Source: Marinobacter pelagius (GTDB lineage: Bacteria > Pseudomonadota > Gammaproteobacteria > Pseudomonadales > Oleiphilaceae). Taken from it: a stretch of 64,000 nucleotides of DNA. Below the pieces are notes generated by a model. The model worked only from the letters and a program-made list of their open reading frames with translations, was not told the DNA's origin and made no database searches. The DNA lies in assembly GCF_003315345.1 (NCBI RefSeq), contig NZ_QNRO01000022.1:1-64000 (forward strand), written 5' to 3'. Shown piece by piece: positions 53,408-62,620 of this stretch. Position 1 is the stretch's first letter. Each line of letters starts with the position of its first letter. A program made the position numbers and the translations under genes.

Positions 53408-53608
53408 CTATATCTGCATGATCTCGACCAGCACCGTCTTGACGATAAAGCCGACCACGCCGGCTCCCAGGACGGTAAACAGGGCAATGGTACCAAACTT
53501 GCCGGCCTGGGATTTCTTGGCGAGATCCCAGACGATGAAACCCATCCAGATAATCAGGCCGGTCAGAAACACCAGCATGGCGATCTGGGAAAAGACTGCT
53601 TCGTTCAT
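53408..53608 (-). CDS. DUF2788 small inner-membrane protein
   Basis: A 66-residue protein with two membrane segments (IAMLVFLTGLIIWMGFIVWDL and FGTIALFTVLGAGVVGFIVKTVL) joined by a basic loop. Length and pattern match DUF2788, a conserved family with no known function. It is 23 bp downstream of yaaA and likely co-transcribed. Confidence 0.85.
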   Translation of the reverse strand: MNEAVFSQIAMLVFLTGLIIWMGFIVWDLAKKSQAGKFGTIALFTVLGAGVVGFIVKTVLVEIMQI

Positions 53609-53631
53609 TGATTACTCCGATAACAACTGAA

Positions 53632-54402
53632 TTACTGTTCGTCGCGCAGGAAAACCCAGTTGTTCTTGTCGGACTGGTCTTCGCTGAAATAGTAGCCTTC
53701 GAGGTTGAAACCCTTGAGGTCGTCGGCCTGGGTGATGCGGTTCTGGATCGCATAGCGGCACATCAGGCCCCGGGCTTTCTTGGCGTAGAAACTGATCATC
53801 TTGTACTGGCCGTTTTTCCAGTCCTTGAACTGGGGCGTAACCAGCCGGCCATCGAGATCTTTCTTCTTCACGCTCTTGAAGTACTCGTTGGAGGCCAGGT
53901 TCACCAGTACGCCGTCATCCTCGGCCAGCAGGCGGTTGATCTCGTCGGTGATCTTGTTGCCCCAGAAGGCATAGAGATCCTTGCCACGTTTGTTTTCGAA
54001 CCTGGTGCCCATCTCCAGCCGGTAGGGCTGCATCAGGTCCAGCGGCCGGAGGATGCCATACAGGCCGGAGAGCATGCGCAGGTGTTCCTGGGCAAAGGCA
54101 AAGTCTTCCTCGCTGAAGCTCTCGGCGTCCAGGCCGGTATACACGTCACCCTTGAACGCCAGCACCGCCTGGCGGGCATTCTCCGGTGTGAACGGCGTGT
54201 GCCAGGCCCGGAAGCGCTCGGCGTTGAGCTGGCCCAGCTTGTCGCTGATGCTCATCAGGTTACTGATCTGGTGCGGCTCCAGTTCCTTGAGCTGGTCAAT
54301 CAGTTCGCAGGCATCGTCCAGAAAGTCCGGCTGGGTGTAGCTTTCCGTTGCCAGCGGGCTCTCGTAGTCCAGCGTCTTGGCAGGGGAGATAACCATCAAC
54401 AT
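53632..54402 (-). CDS. yaaA: Peroxide stress protein YaaA
   Basis: A 256-residue YaaA (DUF328) protein, nearly full family length: [64 protein letters not shown]. In E. coli YaaA lowers free iron under hydrogen peroxide stress. It follows a glutaredoxin-like gene by 12 bp. Confidence 0.96.
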   Translation of the reverse strand: MLMVISPAKTLDYESPLATESYTQPDFLDDACELIDQLKELEPHQISNLMSISDKLGQLNAERFRAWHTPFTPENARQAVLAFKGDVYTGLDAESFSEEDFAFAQEHLRMLSGLYGILRPLDLMQPYRLEMGTRFENKRGKDLYAFWGNKITDEINRLLAEDDGVLVNLASNEYFKSVKKKDLDGRLVTPQFKDWKNGQYKMISFYAKKARGLMCRYAIQNRITQADDLKGFNLEGYYFSEDQSDKNNWVFLRDEQ

Positions 54403-54414
54403 GTCAGGAAATCC

Positions 54415-54648
54415 TCATTGCAGAAAGGTCAGTAACTGGTCCCTGGTAAACGGCCAGTCCAGCTCCGCACCGGTGTCGTTACGGCGCAGCACCGGGATGC
54501 GGGTGCCGTAACGCTCAACCAGCTCTTCAGACTGGGCAATGTCCACCACGTCCACCGGAATCGGTTCCGGCATGGGCGTGTTCACCAGCAGGGCTTCTGC
54601 CAGTTCGCACAGGTGGCACTGGGATGTGGTGTAAAAGTACAGTTCCAT
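54415..54648 (-). CDS. Glutaredoxin-like protein (DUF836)
   Basis: A 77-residue thioredoxin-fold protein with redox motif C11-H-L-C14 and the cis-proline loop TRIPVLRR. It starts one base inside the end of yciK, so translation is coupled. Probably a small thiol-disulphide protein; the partner is unknown. Confidence 0.88.
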   Translation of the reverse strand: MELYFYTTSQCHLCELAEALLVNTPMPEPIPVDVVDIAQSEELVERYGTRIPVLRRNDTGAELDWPFTRDQLLTFLQ

Positions 54649-55400
54649 TATTTCTTGGGCTGCGCGTCCAGTTGTTGGCCGTTGACGCCCTGGCTGTCCT
54701 TGCCCATCAGGTACAGGTAGATGGGCATCAGGTCTTCCGGCGCCGGGTTCTGCTGCGGGTTTTCCGCAGGATAGGCTTTGGCGCGCATATTGGTCCGGGT
54801 GGCGCCCGGATTCAGGCTGTTGACGCGGATGTTGTGCCGCTCGTCGTCCAGTTCATCGGCCAGCAACTGACTCAGTCCCTCAACGGCGAACTTGGAAACC
54901 GCATAGGCACCCCAATAGGCCTTGGCCTTCCGACCCACGCCGGAGGAGGTGAAAATCACCGAAGCGCTATCGGACTGGCGCAGGAGAGGAATCATGGCAC
55001 GGCTGAGCAGGAACGGTGCGGTGGCATTCACATGCATCACCTTGTTCCACATCTCGGGATCATACAACTCGACCGGGCTGCGGTTACCGAGGATGGCAGC
55101 GTTATGCAGCAGGCCATCCAGCCGGCCGAAGTTGTCTTCGATGGTCATCGCCAGCTCTTCGTAATCCTTCACTGCCGCGCCCTCGAAATTCATCGGGACG
55201 ATAGCCGGCTTGGGATGTCCGGCGGCCTCGATCTCGTCGTAGACTTTCTCAAGCTTCGATACGGTACGACCCACCAGGATCACTGTGGCGCCATGGGCGG
55301 CATAGGCCTTGGCGGCGGCACGTCCGATTCCGCTGCCGGCACCTGTCACCATCACGATGCGGTCCTGCAGAAGATCGGCTGGTGCTTGGTAATCTTGCAT
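54648..55400 (-). CDS. yciK: YciK-family SDR oxidoreductase
   Basis: A 250-residue SDR with TGAGSGIGRAAAKAYA (about 20-35), NAA at LLHNAAILG, serine FTSSGVGRKAKAYWGAYAVSK with the YxxxK pair, and the C-terminal YCIK signature LNPGATRTNMRAKAYPAENPQ. It lies downstream of mupP and ubiG, the order seen in pseudomonads. Substrate uncertain. Confidence 0.93.
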   Translation of the reverse strand: MQDYQAPADLLQDRIVMVTGAGSGIGRAAAKAYAAHGATVILVGRTVSKLEKVYDEIEAAGHPKPAIVPMNFEGAAVKDYEELAMTIEDNFGRLDGLLHNAAILGNRSPVELYDPEMWNKVMHVNATAPFLLSRAMIPLLRQSDSASVIFTSSGVGRKAKAYWGAYAVSKFAVEGLSQLLADELDDERHNIRVNSLNPGATRTNMRAKAYPAENPQQNPAPEDLMPIYLYLMGKDSQGVNGQQLDAQPKK

Positions 55401-55461
55401 AACCTGTCTCCGTTTCAGGTTGTTGCCGGTCTGGATGCCGGATACGGATTCATTTGAGGCG

Positions 55462-56142
55462 CTATTGTAACAGCTTTACCAGATCGCTGACGGTATCGGC
55501 TATGAGGTCGGCTTGCCATAAATCAACCGTCTCCGGCTCCTCGATGTAACCATAGCGTACCGCAATGGTCCGCATACCGGCGTTACGACCTGCCTCGATA
55601 TCCCGCTCATGGTCGCCCACGTAAATAGCGGTCTCCGGCTGTGCCCCGATTTGAGTGCAGGCCAGGAACAGGGCTTCCGGATGGGGTTTGCGCTGGGCGA
55701 CATGGTCCGGGCACACCACCGCGGCACAGCGCTGGGCCAGACCAAGGGCCTCCACCAGGGGAGCGGCAAAGCGTACCGGCTTGTTGGTGACAATGCCCCA
55801 GGGAATGTCCCGCTCTTCGAGGCCCCGCAGGAGTTCATCCATCCCCTCGAACAGGGCGGTCTCGACGGCGACGCCGGCCTTATAGAGGTCGAGGAAGGCG
55901 GTGTGCTTTTCCGTGTAATCCGGGTGTTCCGGTTCCAGGCCGAATCCCACCCGGATCATGGCCCGGGCGCCATTGGAAACGGAGCGCCGGATCTGTTCCG
56001 GTGGCAGCGGCGCCAGGCCATGCTGTTCCCGCAACTGGTTCAGGCAACGGATGAAATCCGGCGCGGTATCGATCAGGGTGCCGTCCAGATCGAACAGCAC
56101 CACGGAAGGTTTCGGATCAGTCGTCACGGGCATCCCTGGCAT
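55462..56142 (-). CDS. mupP: HAD phosphatase, N-acetylmuramic acid 6-phosphate phosphatase (MupP)
   Basis: A 226-residue HAD-IA phosphatase: nucleophile motif [27 protein letters not shown] for motif [16 protein letters not shown] and [17 protein letters not shown] for III and IV. The sequence resembles phosphoglycolate phosphatase (Gph), but its place between ubiG and yciK is that of pseudomonad mupP, which dephosphorylates MurNAc-6-phosphate in cell-wall recycling. It overlaps ubiG by up to 26 bp; ATG 56133 is another possible start. Confidence 0.85.
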   Translation of the reverse strand: MPGMPVTTDPKPSVVLFDLDGTLIDTAPDFIRCLNQLREQHGLAPLPPEQIRRSVSNGARAMIRVGFGLEPEHPDYTEKHTAFLDLYKAGVAVETALFEGMDELLRGLEERDIPWGIVTNKPVRFAAPLVEALGLAQRCAAVVCPDHVAQRKPHPEALFLACTQIGAQPETAIYVGDHERDIEAGRNAGMRTIAVRYGYIEEPETVDLWQADLIADTVSDLVKLLQ

Positions 56143-56833
56143 GCATGAGGTAATTCACGTCCACGTCCCGGCCAAGTTTGTAGGCCTTGGTGATCGGGTT
56201 GTAGGTCATGCCGGTCAGTTCCTGCACTTCCAGGCCGGCGTGGCGCAGGTGATCGGACATTTCCGACGGGCGTATGAATTTCTTCCACTCGTGGGTGCCC
56301 TTGGGCAGCATGTTCAGCACATACTCGGCACCGACGATGGCGAACAGGAAAGACTTAGGGTTCCGGTTGATGGTGGATACGAACAGATGCCCGCCGGGTT
56401 TGAGCATGGCAGCGCAGGCCCGTATCACCGAGGCCGGGTCGGGCACGTGTTCGAGCATCTCCAGGCAGGTGACCACGTCGTACTGGCCGGCCTGGTCCGC
56501 GTCACGTGCCAGGTCTTCGACCGTGGTCTGCCGGTAGTCCACCTTGATGCCGCTTTCCAGGCCGTGGAGCTTCGCCACGGACAGGGGCGCTTCGCCCATG
56601 TCGATCCCGGTCACGTGGGCCCCTCGCTGGGCCATGCCTTCGGATAGCAGGCCGCCGCCGCAACCCACGTCGAGCACCTTCTTGCCGGCCAGGGAGACCC
56701 GCTCGTCGATGTAGTTCAGCCGCAGCGGGTTGATGTCGTGCAGCGGCTTGAACTCGCTGGAGGGATCCCACCAGCGACTGGCCAGTGCCTCGAATTTGGC
56801 AATTTCATTCCGGTCTACGTTCTGATTGGTCAT
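56117..56833 (-). CDS. ubiG: Ubiquinone biosynthesis O-methyltransferase UbiG
   Basis: A 238-residue SAM-dependent methyltransferase with the UbiG start [38 protein letters not shown], motif [17 protein letters not shown] and [11 protein letters not shown]. It performs both O-methylations of the ubiquinone ring. Overlaps mupP by up to 26 bp. Confidence 0.96.
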   Translation of the reverse strand: MTNQNVDRNEIAKFEALASRWWDPSSEFKPLHDINPLRLNYIDERVSLAGKKVLDVGCGGGLLSEGMAQRGAHVTGIDMGEAPLSVAKLHGLESGIKVDYRQTTVEDLARDADQAGQYDVVTCLEMLEHVPDPASVIRACAAMLKPGGHLFVSTINRNPKSFLFAIVGAEYVLNMLPKGTHEWKKFIRPSEMSDHLRHAGLEVQELTGMTYNPITKAYKLGRDVDVNYLMHARDARDD

Positions 56834-56866
56834 GTTGGTCTCTGCCTGGAAAACGTCTGAATTCGG

Positions 56867-58210
56867 TTATTGGGCCTGATATTGCCGGATACAGTCACGC
56901 CAGTCATTGACCCTTAGCATGAGGTCGGCCACATCGATCCGGGTCAGCTTGCCTTCCTGTAACTGAGGTACGCCGTGAATCCAGCTATGGCTTACTGCCC
57001 GGGCGTGGTTGCTGTACACCAGATGGGACGCCGGATCGTAGACCGGCTGCAGGAACGGGTCACTCAGATCGATGGCAATGATGTCCGCCAGTTTGCCGGG
57101 CACCAGGGATCCCAGGTCGTGTTCGCGGCCCAGGGCCCGGGCGCCATTGATGGTGGCCATGGCCAGCGCCTGGTGCGCGGACAGGGCTGCGGCATCGCCG
57201 GCGACCGCCTTGGCGACCATGGCGGCGCTGCGGAGTTCGCCGAACAGATCCAGGTCGTTGTTGCTGGCCGCGCCGTCGGTGCCGATGGCGACATTGATGC
57301 CGTGGTCCATGAGTTTCTGCACCGGGCAGAAACCGCTGGCGAGCTTCAGATTGGATTCGGGGCAGTGAATCACATGGGCGCCGCTGGTGGTCAGCCGTTC
57401 GATGTCGGAATCATCAATCTGGGTCATGTGCACGCACTGGGTGCGGGGGCCCAGCAGGCCTTTCTCTTCGATACGCGCTGCTGGTCGCTGGCCGAACTTT
57501 TCGACAGCATCTGTTACTTCGAACGCGGTCTCGTGCAGGTGAATCTGAATCCTTGCACCGGTTGCTTCCGAGAGGGCGAGGGCATCGTCCAGCGGCCCAT
57601 CGGAAACAGTGTAGGGCGCATGGGGGCCGATGGCGGGGGTAATGTATTCGTCATCCTTCCAAACCTCGATCAGGTCGGCCCCTTTTCTCAGATATTCCTC
57701 CGGTCCTGAACCCCAGGCCGTGGGAAAGTCGATCAGGGGAAAGCACACCTGAGCCCGCATGCCGACATCGTGAGCAGCCTGGGCGACCAGCTCCGGAAAG
57801 AAGTACATATCCGAGAAGGTGGTGGTGCCGGTGCGCAGCATCTCGGCCATAGCCAGCTGGGTGCCGTCGGCAATGAACTGTTCGCCGATAAACTGGTGCT
57901 CCGCCGGCCAGATATGGTCGTTCAGCCAGGTCATCAGGGGCAGGTCGTCGGCCATCCCCCGGAACAGGGACATGGCGGCGTGGCCGTGCATGTTAATCAG
58001 GCCGGGCATGACCACGTGATCGGGCAGGTCGATGGTTTCCCTGGCCCGGTAGTCCCGGTCCGCCTCGCCCTGTGGAAGCAGGGCAAGGATCCGCGAGCCC
58101 TGGAGGATGATGGCGTGATTCTCCAGGATGACGCCGGCGGGTTCGATGGGGATCACCCATCTGGCATTGATTCGGATATCGGCCGCGGTGGTGATGGTTT
58201 CTGCTGTCAT
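56867..58210 (-). CDS. MTA/SAH deaminase-type amidohydrolase (TRZ/ATZ family)
   Basis: A 447-residue metal amidohydrolase: MPGLINMHGHAAMSLFRG, GPHAPYTVSD, IHLHETAFE and IGTDGAASNNDLDLFGE supply the metal and catalytic residues. The position next to ubiG and divergent from mtnA matches pseudomonad PA3170, an MTA deaminase that makes 5'-methylthioinosine for recycling. It lies 33 bp upstream of ubiG and is probably co-transcribed with ubiG-mupP-yciK. Confidence 0.88.
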   Translation of the reverse strand: MTAETITTAADIRINARWVIPIEPAGVILENHAIILQGSRILALLPQGEADRDYRARETIDLPDHVVMPGLINMHGHAAMSLFRGMADDLPLMTWLNDHIWPAEHQFIGEQFIADGTQLAMAEMLRTGTTTFSDMYFFPELVAQAAHDVGMRAQVCFPLIDFPTAWGSGPEEYLRKGADLIEVWKDDEYITPAIGPHAPYTVSDGPLDDALALSEATGARIQIHLHETAFEVTDAVEKFGQRPAARIEEKGLLGPRTQCVHMTQIDDSDIERLTTSGAHVIHCPESNLKLASGFCPVQKLMDHGINVAIGTDGAASNNDLDLFGELRSAAMVAKAVAGDAAALSAHQALAMATINGARALGREHDLGSLVPGKLADIIAIDLSDPFLQPVYDPASHLVYSNHARAVSHSWIHGVPQLQEGKLTRIDVADLMLRVNDWRDCIRQYQAQ

Positions 58211-58423
58211 TGACCTGCCTTACAGCGTTGGGCGCAGCCAGTGCGCTCCGGAATGAAATGTAGCCCGAAAGTATAACCAGTGGCTGCGGCAAGGACTACC
58301 CGGGGGCTTGTTTAATGCGCGGGTTGGCACCAACTCTGAACACAGAGGCGAATTTTTCGGGGTGCTTCCCCGGCTATCGCCGCTATACTGCGGGCTTTTG
58401 AAGGACTGACACGGAGCACATTT

Positions 58424-59485
58424 ATGGCGAATGAATCCCGTCCGGATGAGCGCAACATCGGGACCGTGGCCATGCGCTGGCACGGGCACTCCCTGGAGTT
58501 ACTGGATCAGCGGCTGCTGCCTACCGAGGAGCATTGGATTACTTCGGAAGGCGCTTCCGGCGTTGCCCAGTGTATCCGGGATATGGTGGTCCGGGGTGCG
58601 CCGGCAATCGGTATCAGTGCTGCCTACGGCGTTGCCCTGGCGGCCCGTCACGCCGGTGGCGGAGACTGGAAGGCAGAGATCCTGCAGGCCATCCGCGAGC
58701 TGGCGGAATCCCGGCCGACGGCCGTGAACCTGTTCTGGGCGTTACAGCGGATGGAGAGGGTGTTCCACAAGTGCCATTCCCTGGATGAGGCGGTAAAACG
58801 CCTGGCCGCAGAGGCCCAAAGCATCCACGAGGAAGACCTGGAAGCCAATTTCGCCATGGCTGATCATGCCCTGAGATTTATGAACCCGGAAAAGCCGATA
58901 TCGGTGTTGACCCATTGCAATACCGGGGCCCTGGCCACCGGAGGCTATGGCACTGCTCTGGGCGTCATCCGACGGCTACACGAGGAAAAGCTGCTGAGGC
59001 GCGTTTACGCCGATGAAACCCGGCCCTGGCTTCAGGGCAGCCGGCTGACTGCCTGGGAATTGTCCCGGGACGGCATTCCGGTGACTCTCAATGCCGACGG
59101 TGCAGCCGCTGCCATCCTGGCCAGCGGCAAGGTTCAATGGATCGTGGTAGGTGCAGACCGCATTACCGCCAACGGTGACGTCGCCAACAAGATCGGTACC
59201 TACAGCCTCGCGGTACTGGCCCGCCACCACAAGGTGGGATTCATGGTGGTGGCGCCCTCCAGCACCGTGGATATGTCCCTGGCCTCCGGCCGCGACATTC
59301 CTATCGAGGAGCGGGACGGAACCGAAGTACGAGAGATCCGGGGCATTCCGCTTGCGCCGCCGGGCGTGCAGGTCTTCAATCCGGTGTTTGATGTGACGCC
59401 GGCTGGCCTGATCGATGCCATCGTCACCGAGAAAGGTATCGTCCACAATCCCAATATCACCGGGATGCGGGCCTTATTTGGTTGA
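58424..59485 (+). CDS. mtnA: Methylthioribose-1-phosphate isomerase
   Basis: A 353-residue eIF2B-like isomerase that turns MTR-1-phosphate into MTRu-1-phosphate in methionine salvage. Signatures: [38 protein letters not shown] with the catalytic cysteine, and [18 protein letters not shown] with the aspartate. TATACT at 58384-58389 could be its -10 box, with no clear -35. Its 3' end overlaps the convergent HTH gene by 12 bp. Confidence 0.95.
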   Translation: MANESRPDERNIGTVAMRWHGHSLELLDQRLLPTEEHWITSEGASGVAQCIRDMVVRGAPAIGISAAYGVALAARHAGGGDWKAEILQAIRELAESRPTAVNLFWALQRMERVFHKCHSLDEAVKRLAAEAQSIHEEDLEANFAMADHALRFMNPEKPISVLTHCNTGALATGGYGTALGVIRRLHEEKLLRRVYADETRPWLQGSRLTAWELSRDGIPVTLNADGAAAAILASGKVQWIVVGADRITANGDVANKIGTYSLAVLARHHKVGFMVVAPSSTVDMSLASGRDIPIEERDGTEVREIRGIPLAPPGVQVFNPVFDVTPAGLIDAIVTEKGIVHNPNITGMRALFG

Positions 59486-60214
59486 GGTGTCGTCTTTGCC
59501 CTCGTAGTGGGCTTTCAGTCTACGGACTTCCAGTTCCTGTTCCTCCACGAAGTGCAGTGACATCTCGAAGCTCTGGCGGGTGAATTCCAGGACCCGCCGG
59601 AACCCTTCATCGGACAGGTTCCGGGCGTCATCGTGGCGGCGGAAGATGTTGATGAATTCCCGCTCCCGTTCAAACTGCAGCGGCAGCCTGCCCACACCCC
59701 AATCGTTCAGCACCTTCCATACTTCCGGGTTGTAGTTCCGGGTGGTGCGCATGATGAAGGGAATAGGGTCGTTGCGGGCGATCAGCGCCGCCAGCCTGAG
59801 GATCAGTTCGAAGGAGAGGCTGGCGGTGCCATTCTCGATAGCCTCGAGTACCGATTTGTCCCTGAGGTTGAGCGCTTCGCTCATCTCCGTCAGCGTAAGC
59901 CCTGCGACTTCCCGGATATCTTTCAGGGACTGGCCCGCCAGCAGCATGGCCCGTAGTTGTTCCTGGGAGTTGATCAGGGCCCGGCCCAACCGGAGTGAGG
60001 TGTCGGTGGCCCGCGCGCCAAAGCGAAGGGCGGACCCGGTGAGCTGGTAGATGCGGTCCACCAGGCCCTCCGGAGCTTTTTCCGGTGCTCCGGAGGTCTC
60101 GATGGCCTCCACTTTCTCCATTGATTTCATGGCGTGGAGTGCGTCCAGCAGCATGTCGCGGATTTCCCTCGCATTCTGCTGGCTGAATTTCGACTCGTCC
60201 TTCCTGGAGGTCAT
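59474..60214 (-). CDS. XRE-type HTH-domain protein
   Basis: A 246-residue soluble protein. Residues about 93-143 form a Cro/C1-type helix-turn-helix ([39 protein letters not shown]). The flanks are helical and charged, with a C-terminal coil ([16 protein letters not shown]). It lies 15 bp downstream of prc and may be co-transcribed with it. I recognise no named regulator; DNA binding is probable, targets unknown. Confidence 0.82.
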   Translation of the reverse strand: MTSRKDESKFSQQNAREIRDMLLDALHAMKSMEKVEAIETSGAPEKAPEGLVDRIYQLTGSALRFGARATDTSLRLGRALINSQEQLRAMLLAGQSLKDIREVAGLTLTEMSEALNLRDKSVLEAIENGTASLSFELILRLAALIARNDPIPFIMRTTRNYNPEVWKVLNDWGVGRLPLQFEREREFINIFRRHDDARNLSDEGFRRVLEFTRQSFEMSLHFVEEQELEVRRLKAHYEGKDDTSTK

Positions 60215-60229
60215 AAAAGGGGCCGCTGG

Positions 60230-62401
60230 TTACTGGGCTGGTGCCTGGACCGCAAAGTGCTGGCGCTGCAGGATGGAGGCCATCTGCTGATCCAGTTCAA
60301 GCATATCCGCCATGATGTGGCCGCCTTCACGGATCACGAAGTCCAGTTCCTCATCGGTGGTGTCCAGATCGGCCGCCTGGGCGTCCTGCCAGTCATCCAG
60401 GGCTTCCAGGGAGTCGAAAGGCTCTTCACCGCGCAGCTCCCGGCGCGCATTGGCAATGGTCAGGCGAGTGCGCTCGATCTGCTCATACTGGGCCTTGCGC
60501 TCCTCATAGTTCAGGCTGACGGTCTCAAGCTGCCTTTGTTTTTCGAGGAATTCGATTTCTCTCTGAAGCAGTTTGAATTCCGGACTGGTTTCAAACCGGG
60601 TCTCGTGGCGCTCGCGCAGCACACCGATGATCCCGCTGAAATCGAAGTAACGGGTGTGGGGTACCGCCTCGATCTGATCCCAAGGCAGGGCATGATCGAG
60701 GGCGTCCTCACCGATCCGGGTCTTGTCGATCCGGGAGGGGATCTCGATGTCCGGAATCACGCCCTTGTGCTGTGTGGAGCCGCCGGACACCCGGTAAAAC
60801 TTGGACTGGGTGATTTTCAGCTGACCGTGGTTCAGCGGGCGAACGGCCTGCACGGTGCCTTTGCCGAAGGTCTGGGAACCCACGACCAGTCCGCGGCCAT
60901 AATCCTGGATGGCACCGGCGAAAATTTCGGATGCCGAGGCGCTCATGCGGTTGACCAGTACAACCAGGGGACCGTCATAGGCAACCGAGGGATCCTCGTC
61001 GTTGAGAACCTGAACATCGTTGTTGGCATTGCGGATCTGCACCGTGGGGCCCTTGTCGATAAACAGGCCCACCAGGTCGTTCGCTTCGTGCAGGGCGCCG
61101 CCGCCGTTGTTTCGCAGGTCCACCACGAGGCCGTCGACGCCTTCTTTCTGCAGCTCCCCGATCAGCTTGCGCACATCCCGGGTAGTGCTCTTGTAGTTCG
61201 GATCACCCGCCTGCATGGCCTGGAAATCGGCGTAGAAGGTGGGGATGGTGATCACTCCCACCTTGTAGTCCTGGCCGCCACGCTCAAGCTCGATCACGTC
61301 CTTGCTGGCGCTTTGCTCCTCGAGTTTCACTTCGTCGCGCTTGATGGCAATGGTCTTGGTGACAGTTTCATCCGATGCATTGGCGGGAATCACCTCGAGG
61401 GTCACCACGGAATCACGGGGCCCGCGAATCAGGTCCACCACCTCATCCAGGCGCCAGCCAATCACGTTAACGGTTTTCTCGCCCTCCTGGCCAACGCCGA
61501 CAATGCGGTCGGCCGGCTGCAGCTGGCCCTGCTTGGAGGCAGGCCCGCCGGGCACCAGGCGAACCACCTTGGTGAACTCGTTATCCGATTGCAGCACCGC
61601 GCCGATACCTTCGAGGGAGAGACTCATGTTGATGTTGAAGTTCTCGGAGGTACGGGGAGAGAAATAAGAAGTGTGCGGGTCCCACATGCCGGTAAAGGCA
61701 TTCATGTAGGCCTGGAAGGCATCCTCGCTGCGGGCCTGGTAGGCACGCTTGAGTTGGCCCTCATAGCGCTGGCGCAGGTTTTCCTCGATCTTGTCATCCT
61801 CGGTGCCGTTCAGCCGCTGGGCCAGCACCGCGTTCTTGATGCGCCTGATCCAGAGATCGTCCAGAGCTGCCTGGTCGGGTTCCCAGTCCGCCTCGGAACG
61901 ATCCAGCAGGATGGTTTCATTGGCGGAAAAATCCAGGTTTTCCAGCCCCTGATCGAGCGTTTTCAGGGCGAACTGTAGGCGCTCGATAATGCGTTGCTGG
62001 ACGAGGTTGTAGATATCGAAGCCCGGCTGCAGCTGTCCGGTTTTCAGGGCGGAGCCCAGCTGCGATTTCACCCGGTCAAACCGCTTGATGTCCTGCTGGG
62101 TCAGGTAGATCTTCTGCCCATCGAGGTATTCCAGGTAAGAGGTGAAAATGTCCCCGGACAGCTCGTCACTGATGCCCAGGTCGCGGAAGTGGGTGAACTG
62201 CAGCTGGCGGGCGATCAGAATGTTGGCCCGGGCCTGTTCGATGGTCGGAGCAACCGGCTCGTAGACCTTTTTCTCGTCCAGCTTTGCCTGGGTCCCAAGC
62301 GGAGCCGAGACCAGCAGGGCCACGGCGAGGGCACGGCAGAAGCCTTTTCCTCGGCCGGTGAGCGGATGGCGACGGGACAACATGGTTTCCGCGATGGTCA
62401 T
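60230..62401 (-). CDS. prc: Tail-specific carboxy-terminal protease Prc (Tsp)
   Basis: A 723-residue S41 periplasmic protease (E. coli 682): signal peptide with AVALLVSAPLGTQA, a long N-terminal helical domain, a PDZ domain (SLEGIGAVLQSDNEFTKVVRLVPGGPASKQGQLQPADRIVGVG, about 245-300), the serine in MSASASEIFAGAIQDYGRG and lysine in FGKGTVQ, and a C-terminal DUF3340 region. It degrades proteins from the C-terminus, including cell-wall hydrolase targets. Complete. Confidence 0.95.
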   Translation of the reverse strand: MTIAETMLSRRHPLTGRGKGFCRALAVALLVSAPLGTQAKLDEKKVYEPVAPTIEQARANILIARQLQFTHFRDLGISDELSGDIFTSYLEYLDGQKIYLTQQDIKRFDRVKSQLGSALKTGQLQPGFDIYNLVQQRIIERLQFALKTLDQGLENLDFSANETILLDRSEADWEPDQAALDDLWIRRIKNAVLAQRLNGTEDDKIEENLRQRYEGQLKRAYQARSEDAFQAYMNAFTGMWDPHTSYFSPRTSENFNINMSLSLEGIGAVLQSDNEFTKVVRLVPGGPASKQGQLQPADRIVGVGQEGEKTVNVIGWRLDEVVDLIRGPRDSVVTLEVIPANASDETVTKTIAIKRDEVKLEEQSASKDVIELERGGQDYKVGVITIPTFYADFQAMQAGDPNYKSTTRDVRKLIGELQKEGVDGLVVDLRNNGGGALHEANDLVGLFIDKGPTVQIRNANNDVQVLNDEDPSVAYDGPLVVLVNRMSASASEIFAGAIQDYGRGLVVGSQTFGKGTVQAVRPLNHGQLKITQSKFYRVSGGSTQHKGVIPDIEIPSRIDKTRIGEDALDHALPWDQIEAVPHTRYFDFSGIIGVLRERHETRFETSPEFKLLQREIEFLEKQRQLETVSLNYEERKAQYEQIERTRLTIANARRELRGEEPFDSLEALDDWQDAQAADLDTTDEELDFVIREGGHIMADMLELDQQMASILQRQHFAVQAPAQ

Positions 62402-62596
62402 AAATCCTTACCTGATGGTGCTGGGTAATCGATAGCCACATTCCGGCGATATCGAACCCGTGAGCGATAAATTTATTGTAGGCAAGCGCTACCCCCGTTG
62501 CCATAGGCAGGCAGTATCGGTTCGTGACAATCTGTCCATGAAATGGTCAGGTTGGTAACGGGAGAGACAAAGAGACAGATAAGGTGGCCGACGGAC

Positions 62597-62619
62597 AAAA
62601 TGCCCGCCGGCCGGGCGGG
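62597..62619 (-). terminator. Terminator of the beta-oxidation gene
   Basis: On the minus strand, just after the stop of the fad-type gene, CCCGCC and GGCGGG (62603-62608 and 62614-62619) form a 6-bp stem with a five-base loop, followed by CATTTTG. The T run is short, so strength is uncertain. Confidence 0.5.
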
Positions 62620-62620
62620 A

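Noticed and set aside
60134..61978. 614-codon open frame on the plus strand
   Set aside because: Antisense shadow of prc with no recognisable domain.
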